The translations under genes were made by a program, and so were the position numbers. The notes beneath the pieces were generated by a model. That model searched no databases, was not told the DNA's origin, and worked only from the letters and a program-made list of their open reading frames with translations. From positions 1 through 26,930 of the IMG/VR virus record IMGVR_UViG_3300028129_000052: DNA of 26,930 nucleotides. One strand, written 5' to 3'. Shown one piece after another: positions 1 through 7,563 of the stretch; positions within the stretch are counted from its first letter, which is position 1; every line of letters starts with the position of its first letter. The DNA comes from a virus.

Positions 1-1502
1 GTCAACTGTTCTGCTGTATTCTCAAGCATAGCTTTTAAGTTAATCAACTGTTGAACAGAGTTAGATAAAGTAAAGTCAATTTGTTGGAACTGATTAAATC
101 CACCAACTTGTTGACCTTCCTGTTTAGTATTGATTGGAATAACACCTGAGTTTTTTGCATGGAAAAATACATCATCCAATGAAACACCGTTTGGTTTCTG
201 AGACGTATCGTAAACAACAGCTTTACCACCACTACGAGCAAGTGTTAACTCTATGTGATACATTACAATATTATATAGTATTTGGATGTTTTTTAAACTA
301 TCAACTATACTTAAAGTTATACTATCGATATTATTTTTTATAACACCAACATAAGGTAATGGAGCTACAGCATAATTATCTTCTCTTCGTATTTGATTCG
401 GAACACTTCTTGCATTTACAATGATGTCATGCCCAATCATTACAGCTCCCCAAATATCTGTGTAAGCTTTTTTCTCTACATTATCTCCTGCTTTAATTTT
501 ATAGTCATCAGGAAGTATTTTTCTAAAAGGAACTTCAGGGTCAAATTTATTTTCACTTAATTTTACTTTAAGCATTTTAATTGACTTCCAATTTGATTGT
601 ATTACTCTAATCCTCATCGGAGAGTTAGCGTCTTCTTTGTAATAGAACTGAAAAGGTTGGTTAAACTTTTGTAAAGAGTCTCCACCTTCATATCTCATTT
701 TTTCTATAGCAACTACTTCAAGCTCTGTTAGATAATCTCCAAACTCATCAATGATTTCATTAATAGTTAAGAATCTTTCTTCAGCAACCCAGGAACTATC
801 CTGTAATGTTTCCGAATCAGAACTTATATCCCAAATTAAAGAACGAGGGTCAACTCTTCTTACAAATGGGTCTCCTTGCTTTACTGAACAATGATAAAAC
901 TCTTTTGAGTTAATACACATATCATAAAGACCTTTTTTGAAAACGTGCTGTAATTGATACTTGCTTATAAGATGTAGCAAACCAATAAATGTTAATTGCT
1001 CTACCTGCTCTCTTCCATTAAGCTTTAGGAACTTATCAATATCTTCAGGCATTTCCATACCCACATCTTCATCTTCAAATTCCATTCCGAGCTCTTGCTC
1101 CATCTCTCTTCGAATGTCTCTCATAAGCTTTTCAGCCACAAGAGCAACTTTCTTATCAAGCTTTTTTACAACAGCAGCTTCGTTTACAGCTTCTACAGTA
1201 AAATCTAAAGGTTGAGACATGAACTCACCAACCAATAAATCAATCTTTGGAGCGATTATAGGATGGTTAACAAGTCTTGCAGGTGAACTTATACCATACG
1301 TGTTTGTAACGTATTCGAACTGCTTAGTATCAAATACACCGTTGTATAACATATAGTTTTCGTAATCTTTTTTACGTTCACGATTAAATTTAGTAGTGTA
1401 GCTTTGATAAGCTAACATAGCTAAAATATTTTGTTTACACCATTCTTTAGTCTTTTGACTATCAGGAATGTTTTGTTTTGGGAATACTGTTTGTGTCGTC
1501 AT
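1..1502 (-). CDS. Portal protein, partial (3' end beyond window)
   Basis: An uninterrupted reading frame of 500 codons runs off the left edge, starting MTTQTVFPKQNIPDSQ at an ATG that shares one base with the terminase stop (TAATG). It is rich in charged and aromatic residues. A stretch near residue 90 (LLVGEFMSQPLDFTVEA) resembles the nucleotide-and-membrane-free core of phage portals, where a conserved segment of this kind precedes a long acidic helix, and such a helix follows here (about residues 115-150). Family knowledge: the portal forms the dodecameric ring through which TerL pumps DNA. Its position directly downstream of TerL, in the same operon, is the main support. The C-terminal crown is not in the window. 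The call rests on context plus sequence character, not on a diagnostic motif. Confidence 0.72.
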   Translation of the reverse strand, partial: MTTQTVFPKQNIPDSQKTKEWCKQNILAMLAYQSYTTKFNRERKKDYENYMLYNGVFDTKQFEYVTNTYGISSPARLVNHPIIAPKIDLLVGEFMSQPLDFTVEAVNEAAVVKKLDKKVALVAEKLMRDIRREMEQELGMEFEDEDVGMEMPEDIDKFLKLNGREQVEQLTFIGLLHLISKYQLQHVFKKGLYDMCINSKEFYHCSVKQGDPFVRRVDPRSLIWDISSDSETLQDSSWVAEERFLTINEIIDEFGDYLTELEVVAIEKMRYEGGDSLQKFNQPFQFYYKEDANSPMRIRVIQSNWKSIKMLKVKLSENKFDPEVPFRKILPDDYKIKAGDNVEKKAYTDIWGAVMIGHDIIVNARSVPNQIRREDNYAVAPLPYVGVIKNNIDSITLSIVDSLKNIQILYNIVMYHIELTLARSGGKAVVYDTSQKPNGVSLDDVFFHAKNSGVIPINTKQEGQQVGGFNQFQQIDFTLSNSVQQLINLKAMLENTAEQL

Positions 1503-3373
1503 TATAAATTACCTAATAAACCTTTATTACCTGTTATGCCAAGTGGGTCATATTTACTCTTTTGGCTTTGAAAACTTTTATTGTTTGTTACAACCATCCT
1601 ACCGTTACTATCCATGCTAAAGGTAGGTAAAAAATATTCATTTTTAGCTGCAACATCTTCTGCTGCTATAACTCTTTGATTTGAATTATCTGCATCGTGC
1701 ATTAACACAATACCAAAAGCCATAGCCATATCGGTATTTCTTACTCCGAACTCTGCTAAATCTCTAAGCAAATCGTAGAAGTAAATACTCTCACTATGTT
1801 TTTTTATGTACTCATCAATCATTTCTATCAATAAATTCTTTTGATAAGATTTCATGTGAACACCATATTTATTCGATACCTTACTCCAAGGAGCTTCGGC
1901 ACTAATTGGTCTCTCTTTAAGGAACTTTGTTGCTTTCTGTTTTATAAACCAATCAAAGAACATCTCATCTGTGTACTCTACAAGAAGCTTAGCGTTGTAA
2001 TATGCTGCCAATTTTAAATTGTTTTCAAACCAAATATCTTTTGTATAAGGTCTATCAACATACATAGCTATAGGTAGATAAGTTTCTTCATCCATTGTAT
2101 GCCATCTTCTAAAAATTATAGCACATCCTTTAGAATCTGAACTCGGAGCGTCTGTCTGATAGTATGAATCGACAGCACCTATATCAAGATTCAAAATATC
2201 CTTCCTTGGTTCTTGCATTATTTGAACATCCCCTTCATCGTCAAGTATAAACTCAACTTCAAGCTTGTTTCTATTTTTCCATTCTAATCTTCCTCTACGA
2301 ATAAGACCTTGCATTTTTTTACTTGCAAGTATGCTCGCCATCTGAGTATTAATTTTTTCTAAATCAAAAGGAGATTTGTTAGATTGCATGAAAGCATCTT
2401 CAGGTTCAAGTGGATACTCTTGTAGATGTAAATAGTAGGCAGATTTATCTTTCCCTTTACGTAGCTTCGCTCTTCTCTCTTCGAAATGTTTCCTTGCTCC
2501 TGCCTCATCACTAATTCCTTTCTTGACATCAAAAAATCCATAAAGACCTTTACTTGCAGGAATGAAAAATTGTTTAAGATTGTACGTTTCATGTTCGTAC
2601 CACATCTTCATAAAGTCATCAGACTTATTCATTACGTTTGAAGTACCACCGACAATCGGTACACCGTATTGTACAGCACCATCTTTAAAACAAGGTTCTG
2701 AAGATATGTAAGCTCTAATAAGGTTTTTCGTTTCCCCTGCTTCTTCAAATATCATCATACCTAAACGCTCACCCCTGAAAGCATCAGGATTATCCATACT
2801 TCTAAAATGAATTATAGACTTAACCCCTTTCTCTACCCAAACACCATTCTCTTTCAGCTTGTAACCTGATTGCATCATAAGGTCATTATCTTTCAAATCC
2901 TTACGAAGTCTAAACTCAAGTGGTAGCTTATTCCAAGAGTTCAGTATTTTAGTCCTTACTGCTGTAACGTATGCAGGAGTAGCAGCACCAACACCAATTT
3001 CGTTGTGAGCGAAAAATGTCCATTCATACAAAGCAAGATTTGCATTCATATAAGAGAACCCTTTATCTCTCGCCTTTAAAACTATTAGACCTTTACCTTC
3101 TTTTTTACAGTCATATACTGCTTGAAAATACTCATGGTCTAAATCTCTATACCAAGGAGCTTGTAGTTTTTTTCTATTTGTGTTTTCATCACGAGCTAAT
3201 ATCTTACAGAAGTTTAAATAGAAATAATAAGCACCTGGAATATGTACACCACCTTGCGGTTTGTACCCATGAAGACACCTATCTATTTGTTTAGCCCAAT
3301 ACTGATTGTATTCTTTTGAGCCTTTTTTCAAATTAGGTATCCCTTCTCTTATTACAGGTGAATATTTTAACAT
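1502..3373 (-). CDS. Terminase large subunit (TerL)
   Basis: 623 residues, the usual length for the packaging motor ATPase-nuclease. The N-terminal ATPase has a deviant Walker A around residues 98-107 (VLKARDKGFS) and a hydrophobic Walker B at 205-211 ending in the acidic pair EE (MMIFEEAGE), followed by a coupling-motif-like VGGTSN near 241-246. The C-terminal RNase H-like nuclease shows its first acid at about D397 (LNLDIGAVDS), then LLVEYTDE, then NTDMAMAFGIVLMHD as the last acidic motif. Known role: translocates DNA into the prohead through the portal and cuts concatemers. The start ATG lies one base downstream of the preceding small gene's stop, so the two are probably translationally coupled. 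The early FYLNF segment (about residues 51-55) is shared, as I recall, with TerL of crAss-like and related Bacteroidetes phages; that placement is an inference. Confidence 0.9.
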   Translation of the reverse strand: MLKYSPVIREGIPNLKKGSKEYNQYWAKQIDRCLHGYKPQGGVHIPGAYYFYLNFCKILARDENTNRKKLQAPWYRDLDHEYFQAVYDCKKEGKGLIVLKARDKGFSYMNANLALYEWTFFAHNEIGVGAATPAYVTAVRTKILNSWNKLPLEFRLRKDLKDNDLMMQSGYKLKENGVWVEKGVKSIIHFRSMDNPDAFRGERLGMMIFEEAGETKNLIRAYISSEPCFKDGAVQYGVPIVGGTSNVMNKSDDFMKMWYEHETYNLKQFFIPASKGLYGFFDVKKGISDEAGARKHFEERRAKLRKGKDKSAYYLHLQEYPLEPEDAFMQSNKSPFDLEKINTQMASILASKKMQGLIRRGRLEWKNRNKLEVEFILDDEGDVQIMQEPRKDILNLDIGAVDSYYQTDAPSSDSKGCAIIFRRWHTMDEETYLPIAMYVDRPYTKDIWFENNLKLAAYYNAKLLVEYTDEMFFDWFIKQKATKFLKERPISAEAPWSKVSNKYGVHMKSYQKNLLIEMIDEYIKKHSESIYFYDLLRDLAEFGVRNTDMAMAFGIVLMHDADNSNQRVIAAEDVAAKNEYFLPTFSMDSNGRMVVTNNKSFQSQKSKYDPLGITGNKGLLGNL

Positions 3374-3374
3374 A

Positions 3375-3614
3375 TTAAATTCCGTTTCCGTAACCTCCGT
3401 TAGTTGTCTTTGCTCTTTTTGATGTTCTTTTTTTAGATGTAGGAACTAAACCTCCTTTTTTATAAGATATAGGAACTAAACCTCCTTTTTTATAAATAAT
3501 CTCAGTTTTAGGACTACCTCCACCTAATTCCTCAGTAGCCATTCTTTTAGCTTCCTGACGAGAATATCCTTCTTTCTTGAAAGCTCTTTTAGTTTGTCTA
3601 AATTCTTTGCTCAT
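3375..3614 (-). CDS. Small basic phage protein with 10-residue repeat
   Basis: 79 residues, strongly basic. The N-terminal part (MSKEFRQTKRAFKKEGYSRQ) looks helical. It is followed by a glycine-rich linker and two tandem copies of YKKGGLVPxS, then a Lys/Arg/Thr tail ending GGYGNGI. The repeat comes from a 30-bp tandem DNA duplication. It lies directly before TerL and its ATG overlaps the stop of the gene upstream (ATGA). A small terminase, DNA-binding or head-completion role is possible from position and charge, but no diagnostic motif is visible. Confidence 0.72.
   Translation of the reverse strand: MSKEFRQTKRAFKKEGYSRQEAKRMATEELGGGSPKTEIIYKKGGLVPISYKKGGLVPTSKKRTSKRAKTTNGGYGNGI
3435..3494. 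repeat. 30-bp tandem duplication within small basic gene
   Basis: Two adjacent 30-bp units (3435-3464 and 3465-3494) differ at one base. The period is exactly ten codons, so the duplication keeps the frame and gives the two YKKGGLVPxS units. On the coding strand each unit contains AAAAAAGGAGG, a strong Shine-Dalgarno-like string inside a gene. Confidence 0.95.
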
Positions 3615-3772
3615 TTTTTCACGCTATAATTAGGGTTAGAAAAAGCTTTATCATACGTGGACATTTGTCTATCGATAGTTTTAACCTTTCCGTACTTAAC
3701 TGTGTCTCCGTTTATGTTCTGTCTTACAGTAACATCAGGATTATCTCCTTTATTAGTTTTTTTCTGTGCCAT
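3611..3772 (-). CDS. Hypothetical 53-residue phage protein
   Basis: An ATG at 3772 opens 53 codons (MAQKKTNKGDNPDVTVRQ...) and stops at 3611, overlapping the next start by the ATGA arrangement. It follows the 173-residue gene after 5 bases. The protein is polar, Lys/Asn/Thr-rich and probably loosely structured. The close packing and coupling support a real gene. No family recognised. Confidence 0.65.
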   Translation of the reverse strand: MAQKKTNKGDNPDVTVRQNINGDTVKYGKVKTIDRQMSTYDKAFSNPNYSVKK

Positions 3773-3777
3773 AATAT

Positions 3778-4299
3778 TTATTCTAACATTTCCTCTAATA
3801 GAGATGCTTCTCCACCACCACGCATTTGGTCTTCCTCGTCTTTTTGAAGAATCATTTTTTTTATCTTCTCACGAGACTCTGTAATTTTTTCAAGACCTAT
3901 CATTACTCTTTGAAGCGATTCTGAGTTTTCAGATTTTATAGGCATATCCATAATATACTGATTGTATTCTGAAATCTTTTCCGTGTAAACATTGTACTGC
4001 TCCCTTAATGGGTCGTACTGTAATCGCTTGTATTTATCAATAGCTGTCTTTAGATGCTCGTTCTTCAATTCTTTAACCTTTGCTACAGGTTTACCAAAAA
4101 TATCATCACACAGCTCTTCTATTCGCTTTGACTCAATCATCTGTCTATACGGAGAAGAGTAATCACAAAGCAATACAACGTATCGAATAAACTTATCCCC
4201 AAGCTCTTCGTGTACTTTACGCAGCTCAGGAATAAGTCTAAAGGTGTCGTCTTGTAGGGTAACATCTCCATCTAATTCTATACTAAATAATTGTCTCAA
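3778..4299 (-). CDS. Hypothetical coiled-coil protein of packaging operon
   Basis: 173 residues, acidic, mostly helical by composition. An N-terminal segment (FSIELDGDVTLQDDTFRLIPE) is followed by long charged helices with heptad character (about residues 70-160) and an acidic C-terminus. The start appears to be TTG at 4299, immediately after the upstream stop TAA. The next in-frame ATG is about 55 codons in and would remove the ordered N-terminal part, so TTG is preferred. From position two genes before TerL it could be a small terminase or head-joining protein, but I see no helix-turn-helix and do not assign it. Confidence 0.72.
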   Translation of the reverse strand: MRQLFSIELDGDVTLQDDTFRLIPELRKVHEELGDKFIRYVVLLCDYSSPYRQMIESKRIEELCDDIFGKPVAKVKELKNEHLKTAIDKYKRLQYDPLREQYNVYTEKISEYNQYIMDMPIKSENSESLQRVMIGLEKITESREKIKKMILQKDEEDQMRGGGEASLLEEMLE

Positions 4300-4470
4300 T
4301 TATATTCCGTATTTACCATGAGATTTAACATCTTGCTTATCGACAGCATTTTTAGGTACGTGATTATACAAGTTACCTGAACCTGTTCCTGGCTTAATGC
4401 TTGATTCATGAACTGTTGAACCGTTCTTTTTACTACCTGTGAGCATAGCTCCTTTTTTTGCGTCTTTCAT
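4300..4470 (-). CDS. Hypothetical 56-residue protein
   Basis: ATG at 4470 opens 56 codons beginning MKDAKKGAMLTGSKK, ending in TAA at 4300 and abutting the TTG of the next gene. It is glycine, serine and lysine rich and probably flexible, without a hydrophobic core. The exact head-to-tail packing within the late operon supports it as a gene. Function unknown. Confidence 0.6.
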   Translation of the reverse strand: MKDAKKGAMLTGSKKNGSTVHESSIKPGTGSGNLYNHVPKNAVDKQDVKSHGKYGI

Positions 4471-4481
4471 AACTATATAAA

Positions 4482-4718
4482 TTAAATATTTCCAAATAAA
4501 TCATCTTCTACAAGCTCTAAACCTGCTCGACTCTTAAAATACAAATGTAAGTAAAATAATGGACTATCATTCCTAATAGCTATACTAAGCTTATGGTCTA
4601 ATATTTTAACTCCTAATCTGTTTAGTCTTGCAGCTTCTAAGGATAATGTTCTTATGAGAAGAAAAAAATCTTCGCAAAAATAATCCTGTTTGTAAACTTC
4701 ATCTGTTAACTTAACCAT
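4482..4718 (-). CDS. Hypothetical first gene of leftward operon
   Basis: 78 residues from the ATG at 4718 (MVKLTDEVYKQDYFCEDFFLL...). An earlier in-frame ATG at 4748 would add ten residues, but a Bacteroidetes -7 box (TAATTTTG, 4722-4729 on the minus strand) lies between the two, so transcription should begin at or next to the ATG at 4718 and the message would be leaderless. The protein has amphipathic helices and an acidic end (LVEDDLFGNI). As the promoter-proximal gene it may be a regulator or small packaging factor. No motif is decisive. Confidence 0.65.
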   Translation of the reverse strand: MVKLTDEVYKQDYFCEDFFLLIRTLSLEAARLNRLGVKILDHKLSIAIRNDSPLFYLHLYFKSRAGLELVEDDLFGNI

Positions 4719-4721
4719 ACT

Positions 4722-4729
4722 CAAAATTA
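4722..4729 (-). promoter_or_regulatory. -7 box of leftward operon
   Basis: On the minus strand TAATTTTG matches the Bacteroidetes -7 consensus TAnnTTTG exactly and ends three bases before the ATG at 4718. No TTTG at the usual -33 spacing was found; the nearest, 12 bases upstream, is too close. The run of T between them is unusual. The short distance to the ATG implies a leaderless transcript. Confidence 0.5.
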
Positions 4730-4748
4730 AAAAAAAATTTTCAAACAC

Positions 4749-4826
4749 TTGACTTTTAAAAAAATTTAGAATAACTTTACTCCGTAGTTTACTCCACTAT
4801 AGTAATCTGCACTATTACTTCACTAT
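4749..4826 (+). promoter_or_regulatory. Candidate rightward promoter with short operator-like repeats
   Basis: TTG at 4749-4751 and TAACTTTA at 4772-4779 are separated by 20 bases, the spacing expected for Bacteroidetes -33 and -7 elements; the -7 box deviates at its last base. Overlapping and following it are two copies of TTTACTCC (4776-4783, 4788-4795, 12 bp apart) and three of CACTAT (4795, 4810, 4821). The 12-bp period fits one helical face. These look like operators for a regulator of the divergent early/late switch. Inference only. Confidence 0.5.
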
Positions 4827-4837
4827 ATTCAACAGTT

Positions 4838-5173
4838 ATGTTTAACACTACGAGTGCTATTACTCTCGGTACTTCTTTAGAGAATACACGAGAGAATACT
4901 AAAGTAAAATATCCAATTTATTTTGCAGAGGTTACAGGGCGAATTATGGCTCAACCGAAAATTACGAAAGCAGGTAGAATGTCAAAGCCGAAAGAAATTT
5001 TTTTTAAGGAAAAAATAGTTTTAAAATGCCACCCTGGAACTCACAACCCTGTACATATTAGGTCTTATCACTTGAGTACAAAGTTCGGAAGTTTAAAAGA
5101 TAAGAATGTTGTTTACGATAAAATTGTTATATTGAACCCTGAAAGCAAAAATTACAGTTACGTTAAAGATTAA
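4838..5173 (+). CDS. Hypothetical early protein
   Basis: 111 residues, basic, first gene of the rightward early operon. The middle region alternates beta-prone and charged residues (VKYPIYFAEVTGRIMAQPKI). No catalytic motif or Cys cluster was seen. The ATG is chosen because it lies shortly after the candidate promoter and no upstream start fits. The first gene of an early phage operon is often a host-takeover factor, but nothing in the sequence shows that here. Confidence 0.72.
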   Translation: MFNTTSAITLGTSLENTRENTKVKYPIYFAEVTGRIMAQPKITKAGRMSKPKEIFFKEKIVLKCHPGTHNPVHIRSYHLSTKFGSLKDKNVVYDKIVILNPESKNYSYVKD

Positions 5174-5177
5174 GTTT

Positions 5178-5555
5178 ATGAATTATGTTAATGATTTACC
5201 ACAGTTGGTAAAGATTCCTGGAATGGAATACAAGGTTGGTATAGATGTCAACTATCACAAAGATACGGAATACTTCGGTTTTGCAGTTTTTGAGCAAGAC
5301 GGTAGAGGTTCACAACGTATTGTACAACAGCAAGTTATAAAAAACTCTGAACATAGAGTGGATGAATTTGCACAATCAATAGAAAATTTTTACGGTATAA
5401 AACTAAAACCATCTGAGGATGCTCCTTACATTACTCCTGACGATATAATGTTTTTAGAGAGTGGAGAAGAGATGATAACTACAACTCTCTCAGGTAAGCA
5501 ATATATTTCAGGTGGAGATGACGTTGAATACGCAAATGAAGTAGAAGATGAGTGA
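5178..5555 (+). CDS. Hypothetical acidic early protein
   Basis: 125 residues, acidic, starting MNYVNDLPQLVKIPGMEYKV, four bases after the preceding stop, and overlapping the next start by eight bases. A segment around residues 20-40 (GIDVNYHKDTEYFGFAVFEQ) suggests a beta sheet, and the C-terminus is Asp/Glu-rich, possibly a DNA-mimic-like tail. No family recognised. Confidence 0.72.
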   Translation: MNYVNDLPQLVKIPGMEYKVGIDVNYHKDTEYFGFAVFEQDGRGSQRIVQQQVIKNSEHRVDEFAQSIENFYGIKLKPSEDAPYITPDDIMFLESGEEMITTTLSGKQYISGGDDVEYANEVEDE

Positions 5556-5826
5556 TAAAATTAGAGTTCAAGGAAAGGAGTTCGGAGTAGCTTCTATAGT
5601 TTCAAAATTTAATTGGAATCAGCAAGTTTTTTTTCTTAAAGAAGTAAATATTATCGAAGGAAAGGTAATGGGTGTTAGAGGTGATAAAGTTGTAGGATAC
5701 GATTCAAGAAATATAGAGATAGGTGTAGTTGTTACTTCAGGAAATTTAGAAGCAGAATTTTGGATTTCGGAAGGAAATGTCTTTTCATCTAAAGATGACC
5801 TAATCAAAAAAATTACTAATGGATAA
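5548..5826 (+). CDS. Hypothetical beta-rich early protein
   Basis: 92 residues, starting MSDKIRVQGKEFGVASIVSK inside the end of the upstream gene. Alternating hydrophobic residues and glycine turns (NIIEGKVMGVRGDKVVGYDS) suggest a small all-beta or KOW/SH3-like barrel. This is only a fold guess. Function unknown. Confidence 0.7.
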   Translation: MSDKIRVQGKEFGVASIVSKFNWNQQVFFLKEVNIIEGKVMGVRGDKVVGYDSRNIEIGVVVTSGNLEAEFWISEGNVFSSKDDLIKKITNG

Positions 5827-5882
5827 GTTAAAAGCTCTTTGGAGTGTAATGAAGAAAATGTTATTAATCAAAACAAACAAAT

Positions 5883-6221
5883 ATGAGTGAACACGACAGA
5901 CCTGTGCAAACAGCAAGGCAGTCTAACAAGATGTTGGATGAGATGTTAAATACATTTAAGGAGTGTATGGAAATCGCAGAAAGAAAGAACCATGATTACG
6001 GTGGTGTAAAAGAAGACCCATTTGCTAACTTCAGGAACTCTACCATGGCAGGTGTTTCTGTAGAGAGAGGAATCTTAGTTAGGTTAGCCGATAAGATGTC
6101 AAGAATATCTACACTACTTGACAGAGACCCACGAGTTGTAGAAGAGTCGGTGAACGATACGTTGAATGACGCTATCAATTACCTGGCAATATTAAAAGCG
6201 TATAGAACTTTAAATAAATAG
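5883..6221 (+). CDS. Nmad1/DUF1599-like nucleotide-associated protein
   Basis: 112 residues, all-helical. The block KNHDYGGVKEDPFANF (about residues 35-50) followed by GILVRLADKMSRISTLL and a conserved NDTLNDAINYLAIL helix matches the phage family called nucleotide modification associated domain 1 (DUF1599), which is related in fold to MazG-type pyrophosphohydrolases. The acidic and Asn/Asp positions (KNHDYG, DK, NDAINY) fit a metal-dependent site. Family knowledge suggests a role in phage nucleotide metabolism or base modification; the substrate is not known. Start ATG is the first in frame and follows a short gap. Confidence 0.75.
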   Translation: MSEHDRPVQTARQSNKMLDEMLNTFKECMEIAERKNHDYGGVKEDPFANFRNSTMAGVSVERGILVRLADKMSRISTLLDRDPRVVEESVNDTLNDAINYLAILKAYRTLNK

Positions 6222-6223
6222 TC

Positions 6224-6337
6224 ATGAGTAAGTCAAGTGCAAAAAACAAGTTGGTAGTCCTTAAAGAATGGATGCACATTAACGGAATTAAACAAACTGT
6301 AAAAAAGAAATCAGAATGGATAACAGCAAGCAAATGA
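6224..6337 (+). CDS. Hypothetical 37-residue basic protein
   Basis: An ATG two bases after the previous stop opens 37 codons (MSKSSAKNKLVVLKEWMHIN...), ending in TGA that overlaps the ATG at 6334 (ATGA). It is highly basic with one amphipathic helix. The stop/start coupling and position support it. Function unknown. Confidence 0.55.
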   Translation: MSKSSAKNKLVVLKEWMHINGIKQTVKKKSEWITASK

Positions 6338-6786
6338 TTAGTTATATAGGGGTTAAAGCTATTAAGGCTACCCCTATGACAAGAAAAGAGTATTGTGATT
6401 ACAGAGGGTGGGAAGTTCCTTCTGATGAAGACCCAAATGAAGAGTTGTATTTAGTGGAGTATCCTGTTGATTCAGAGTCAAGACCAAATCATCCTAATCA
6501 TGATGGTTATGTATCAATGAGCCCTAAGCACGTTTTTGATAAGGCTTATATTCAAGTGGAAGGAATATCTCATATAGACCATGACCCAAACCAACCTGAG
6601 CATATGGCAAGAGTAGTTCTCGAAGCAAATGAATTAGGAATTAAAGTTGTAAAGCTGAGAGAGTTCTTTCTAACAGACATCTTTGTTCAGTTAGGTGGTG
6701 CAGAGCAGCAAAGAATGCTTAATCAGGAGAAAGCTATGACAGCTTATTGGATTATACTTAAAGAACGTATAGATGCAATCGGATAA
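6334..6786 (+). CDS. Two-domain phage protein (PMTRxEY domain plus helical crAss001_48-like C-terminus)
   Basis: 150 residues from the ATG at 6334, chosen over the ATG at 6316 because it forms an ATGA overlap with the small gene before it. The N-terminal 70 residues (YIGVKAIKATPMTRKEY, then YRGW, LYLVEYP, YVSMSPKHVFDKAY) match a domain common in tailed phages, as I recall it, of unknown function. After a linker, residues of about 90-150 form helices with the pattern RVxxExxELxxKxxKLxxFF...EQxxMLNQExAMxxYWxILKERI. This resembles a small phage helical domain seen in crAss-like phages (crAss001_48 type). Some similar small helical phage proteins bind nucleotides, but that is not shown here. Confidence 0.68.
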   Translation: MISYIGVKAIKATPMTRKEYCDYRGWEVPSDEDPNEELYLVEYPVDSESRPNHPNHDGYVSMSPKHVFDKAYIQVEGISHIDHDPNQPEHMARVVLEANELGIKVVKLREFFLTDIFVQLGGAEQQRMLNQEKAMTAYWIILKERIDAIG

Positions 6787-6994
6787 AGTTATAATTAAGC
6801 CCTCTAAGGAGCAATTAGGATTTATTAAGGAGTTATCTGCAGTTGTCAATTATGATGGCTGTAGATACGCTCATATACCCTACTTCTTTAAAGCCAACGG
6901 TGATGGCACTATAGAACTACTTAACTTCAATGATATACCTGAGAAGGTACAGAAGCAATTAGAGCACCTCTCACCACTCTTAAAAGTATTGTGA
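6773..6994 (+). CDS. Hypothetical 73-residue protein
   Basis: Starts MQSDKVIIKPSKEQLGFIKE inside the end of the upstream gene and ends at 6994. A helical N-terminal half is followed by NFNDIPEKVQKQLEHLSPLL. It is the last gene before the RNA-rich island and its transcript should stop at the terminator at 7092-7128. No motif recognised. Confidence 0.68.
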   Translation: MQSDKVIIKPSKEQLGFIKELSAVVNYDGCRYAHIPYFFKANGDGTIELLNFNDIPEKVQKQLEHLSPLLKVL

Positions 6995-7050
6995 TTAGTT
7001 GTCTCCACCGTGTGTAGCAAGTAGACTCAATCCCTAATAATCAGGTACTT

Positions 7051-7104
7051 AGAAAAACAACCCCACCCCTCTTCTTGTAGAAAAACAGCACCCCCTCTTC
7101 TGAC
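7051..7104 (+). repeat. Imperfect tandem repeat ahead of terminator
   Basis: Two adjacent units (7051-7078 and 7079-7104) share AGAAAAACA followed by a C-rich run and CCCCTCTTCT. Both contain the same left arm of the terminator stem, so the AGAGGGG arm at 7116-7122 could pair with either copy. Confidence 0.8.
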
Positions 7105-7128
7105 TCGCACTCGGTAGAGGGGTTTTTT
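7092..7128 (+). terminator. Rho-independent terminator of first early operon
   Basis: CCCCTCT (7092-7098) pairs perfectly with AGAGGGG (7116-7122) across a 17-nt loop, followed directly by six T (7123-7128). A second copy of the left arm at 7066-7072 could form a longer alternative hairpin. Confidence 0.88.
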
Positions 7129-7530
7129 GTACTAATTTTATGTATGTCAGCTCCCTGTGAAGACTATATTACGAAACCCCCGATGGGTTACTCTCAAGGG
7201 AAATGGGGGTCTCGAAGTGAGTTCGCTCCTCTCACTCAATATGGAACCACCTTTGGTGATTCATTCTGTGTGTTATAGTTAGTGGTTGTTACTCTCGTGC
7301 TACCTGTGGCTCGTGTTACGCTACCGCTCCACACTTCGCATCCTCTCCGTATTCACTTAGTCTTTAGTGCTACATCATTCACTACTGACTAACCGATTAC
7401 CGTGCTGTGTACTGCGTGCTTGAACTACCGTTCAGCACTCCGTTCCTCTCCGTAATCATCTGATATTATGCGTGTTGTGTGTCTGTGCTACACGTGTGAA
7501 TAGTCTCCGTAACTATTGGGATATTCACCG

Positions 7531-7540
7531 TTCACTATCA
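7531..7540 (+). repeat. TTCACTATCA repeat, copy 1
   Basis: Exact 10-mer inside the structured RNA; its last two bases join the 17-bp helix. Followed by ACACG rather than CG. Confidence 0.8.
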
Positions 7541-7563
7541 ACACGTATGGTATCATCTTTTAT

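Noticed and set aside
4732-4745. Close TTTG as -33 element of the leftward promoter
   Set aside because: Spacing to the -7 box is about 12 bases, far below the expected 19-20.
5819-5890. Tiny open frame of 23 codons between genes
   Set aside because: It begins inside the end of the upstream gene and runs into the next start; too short and without coding signs.
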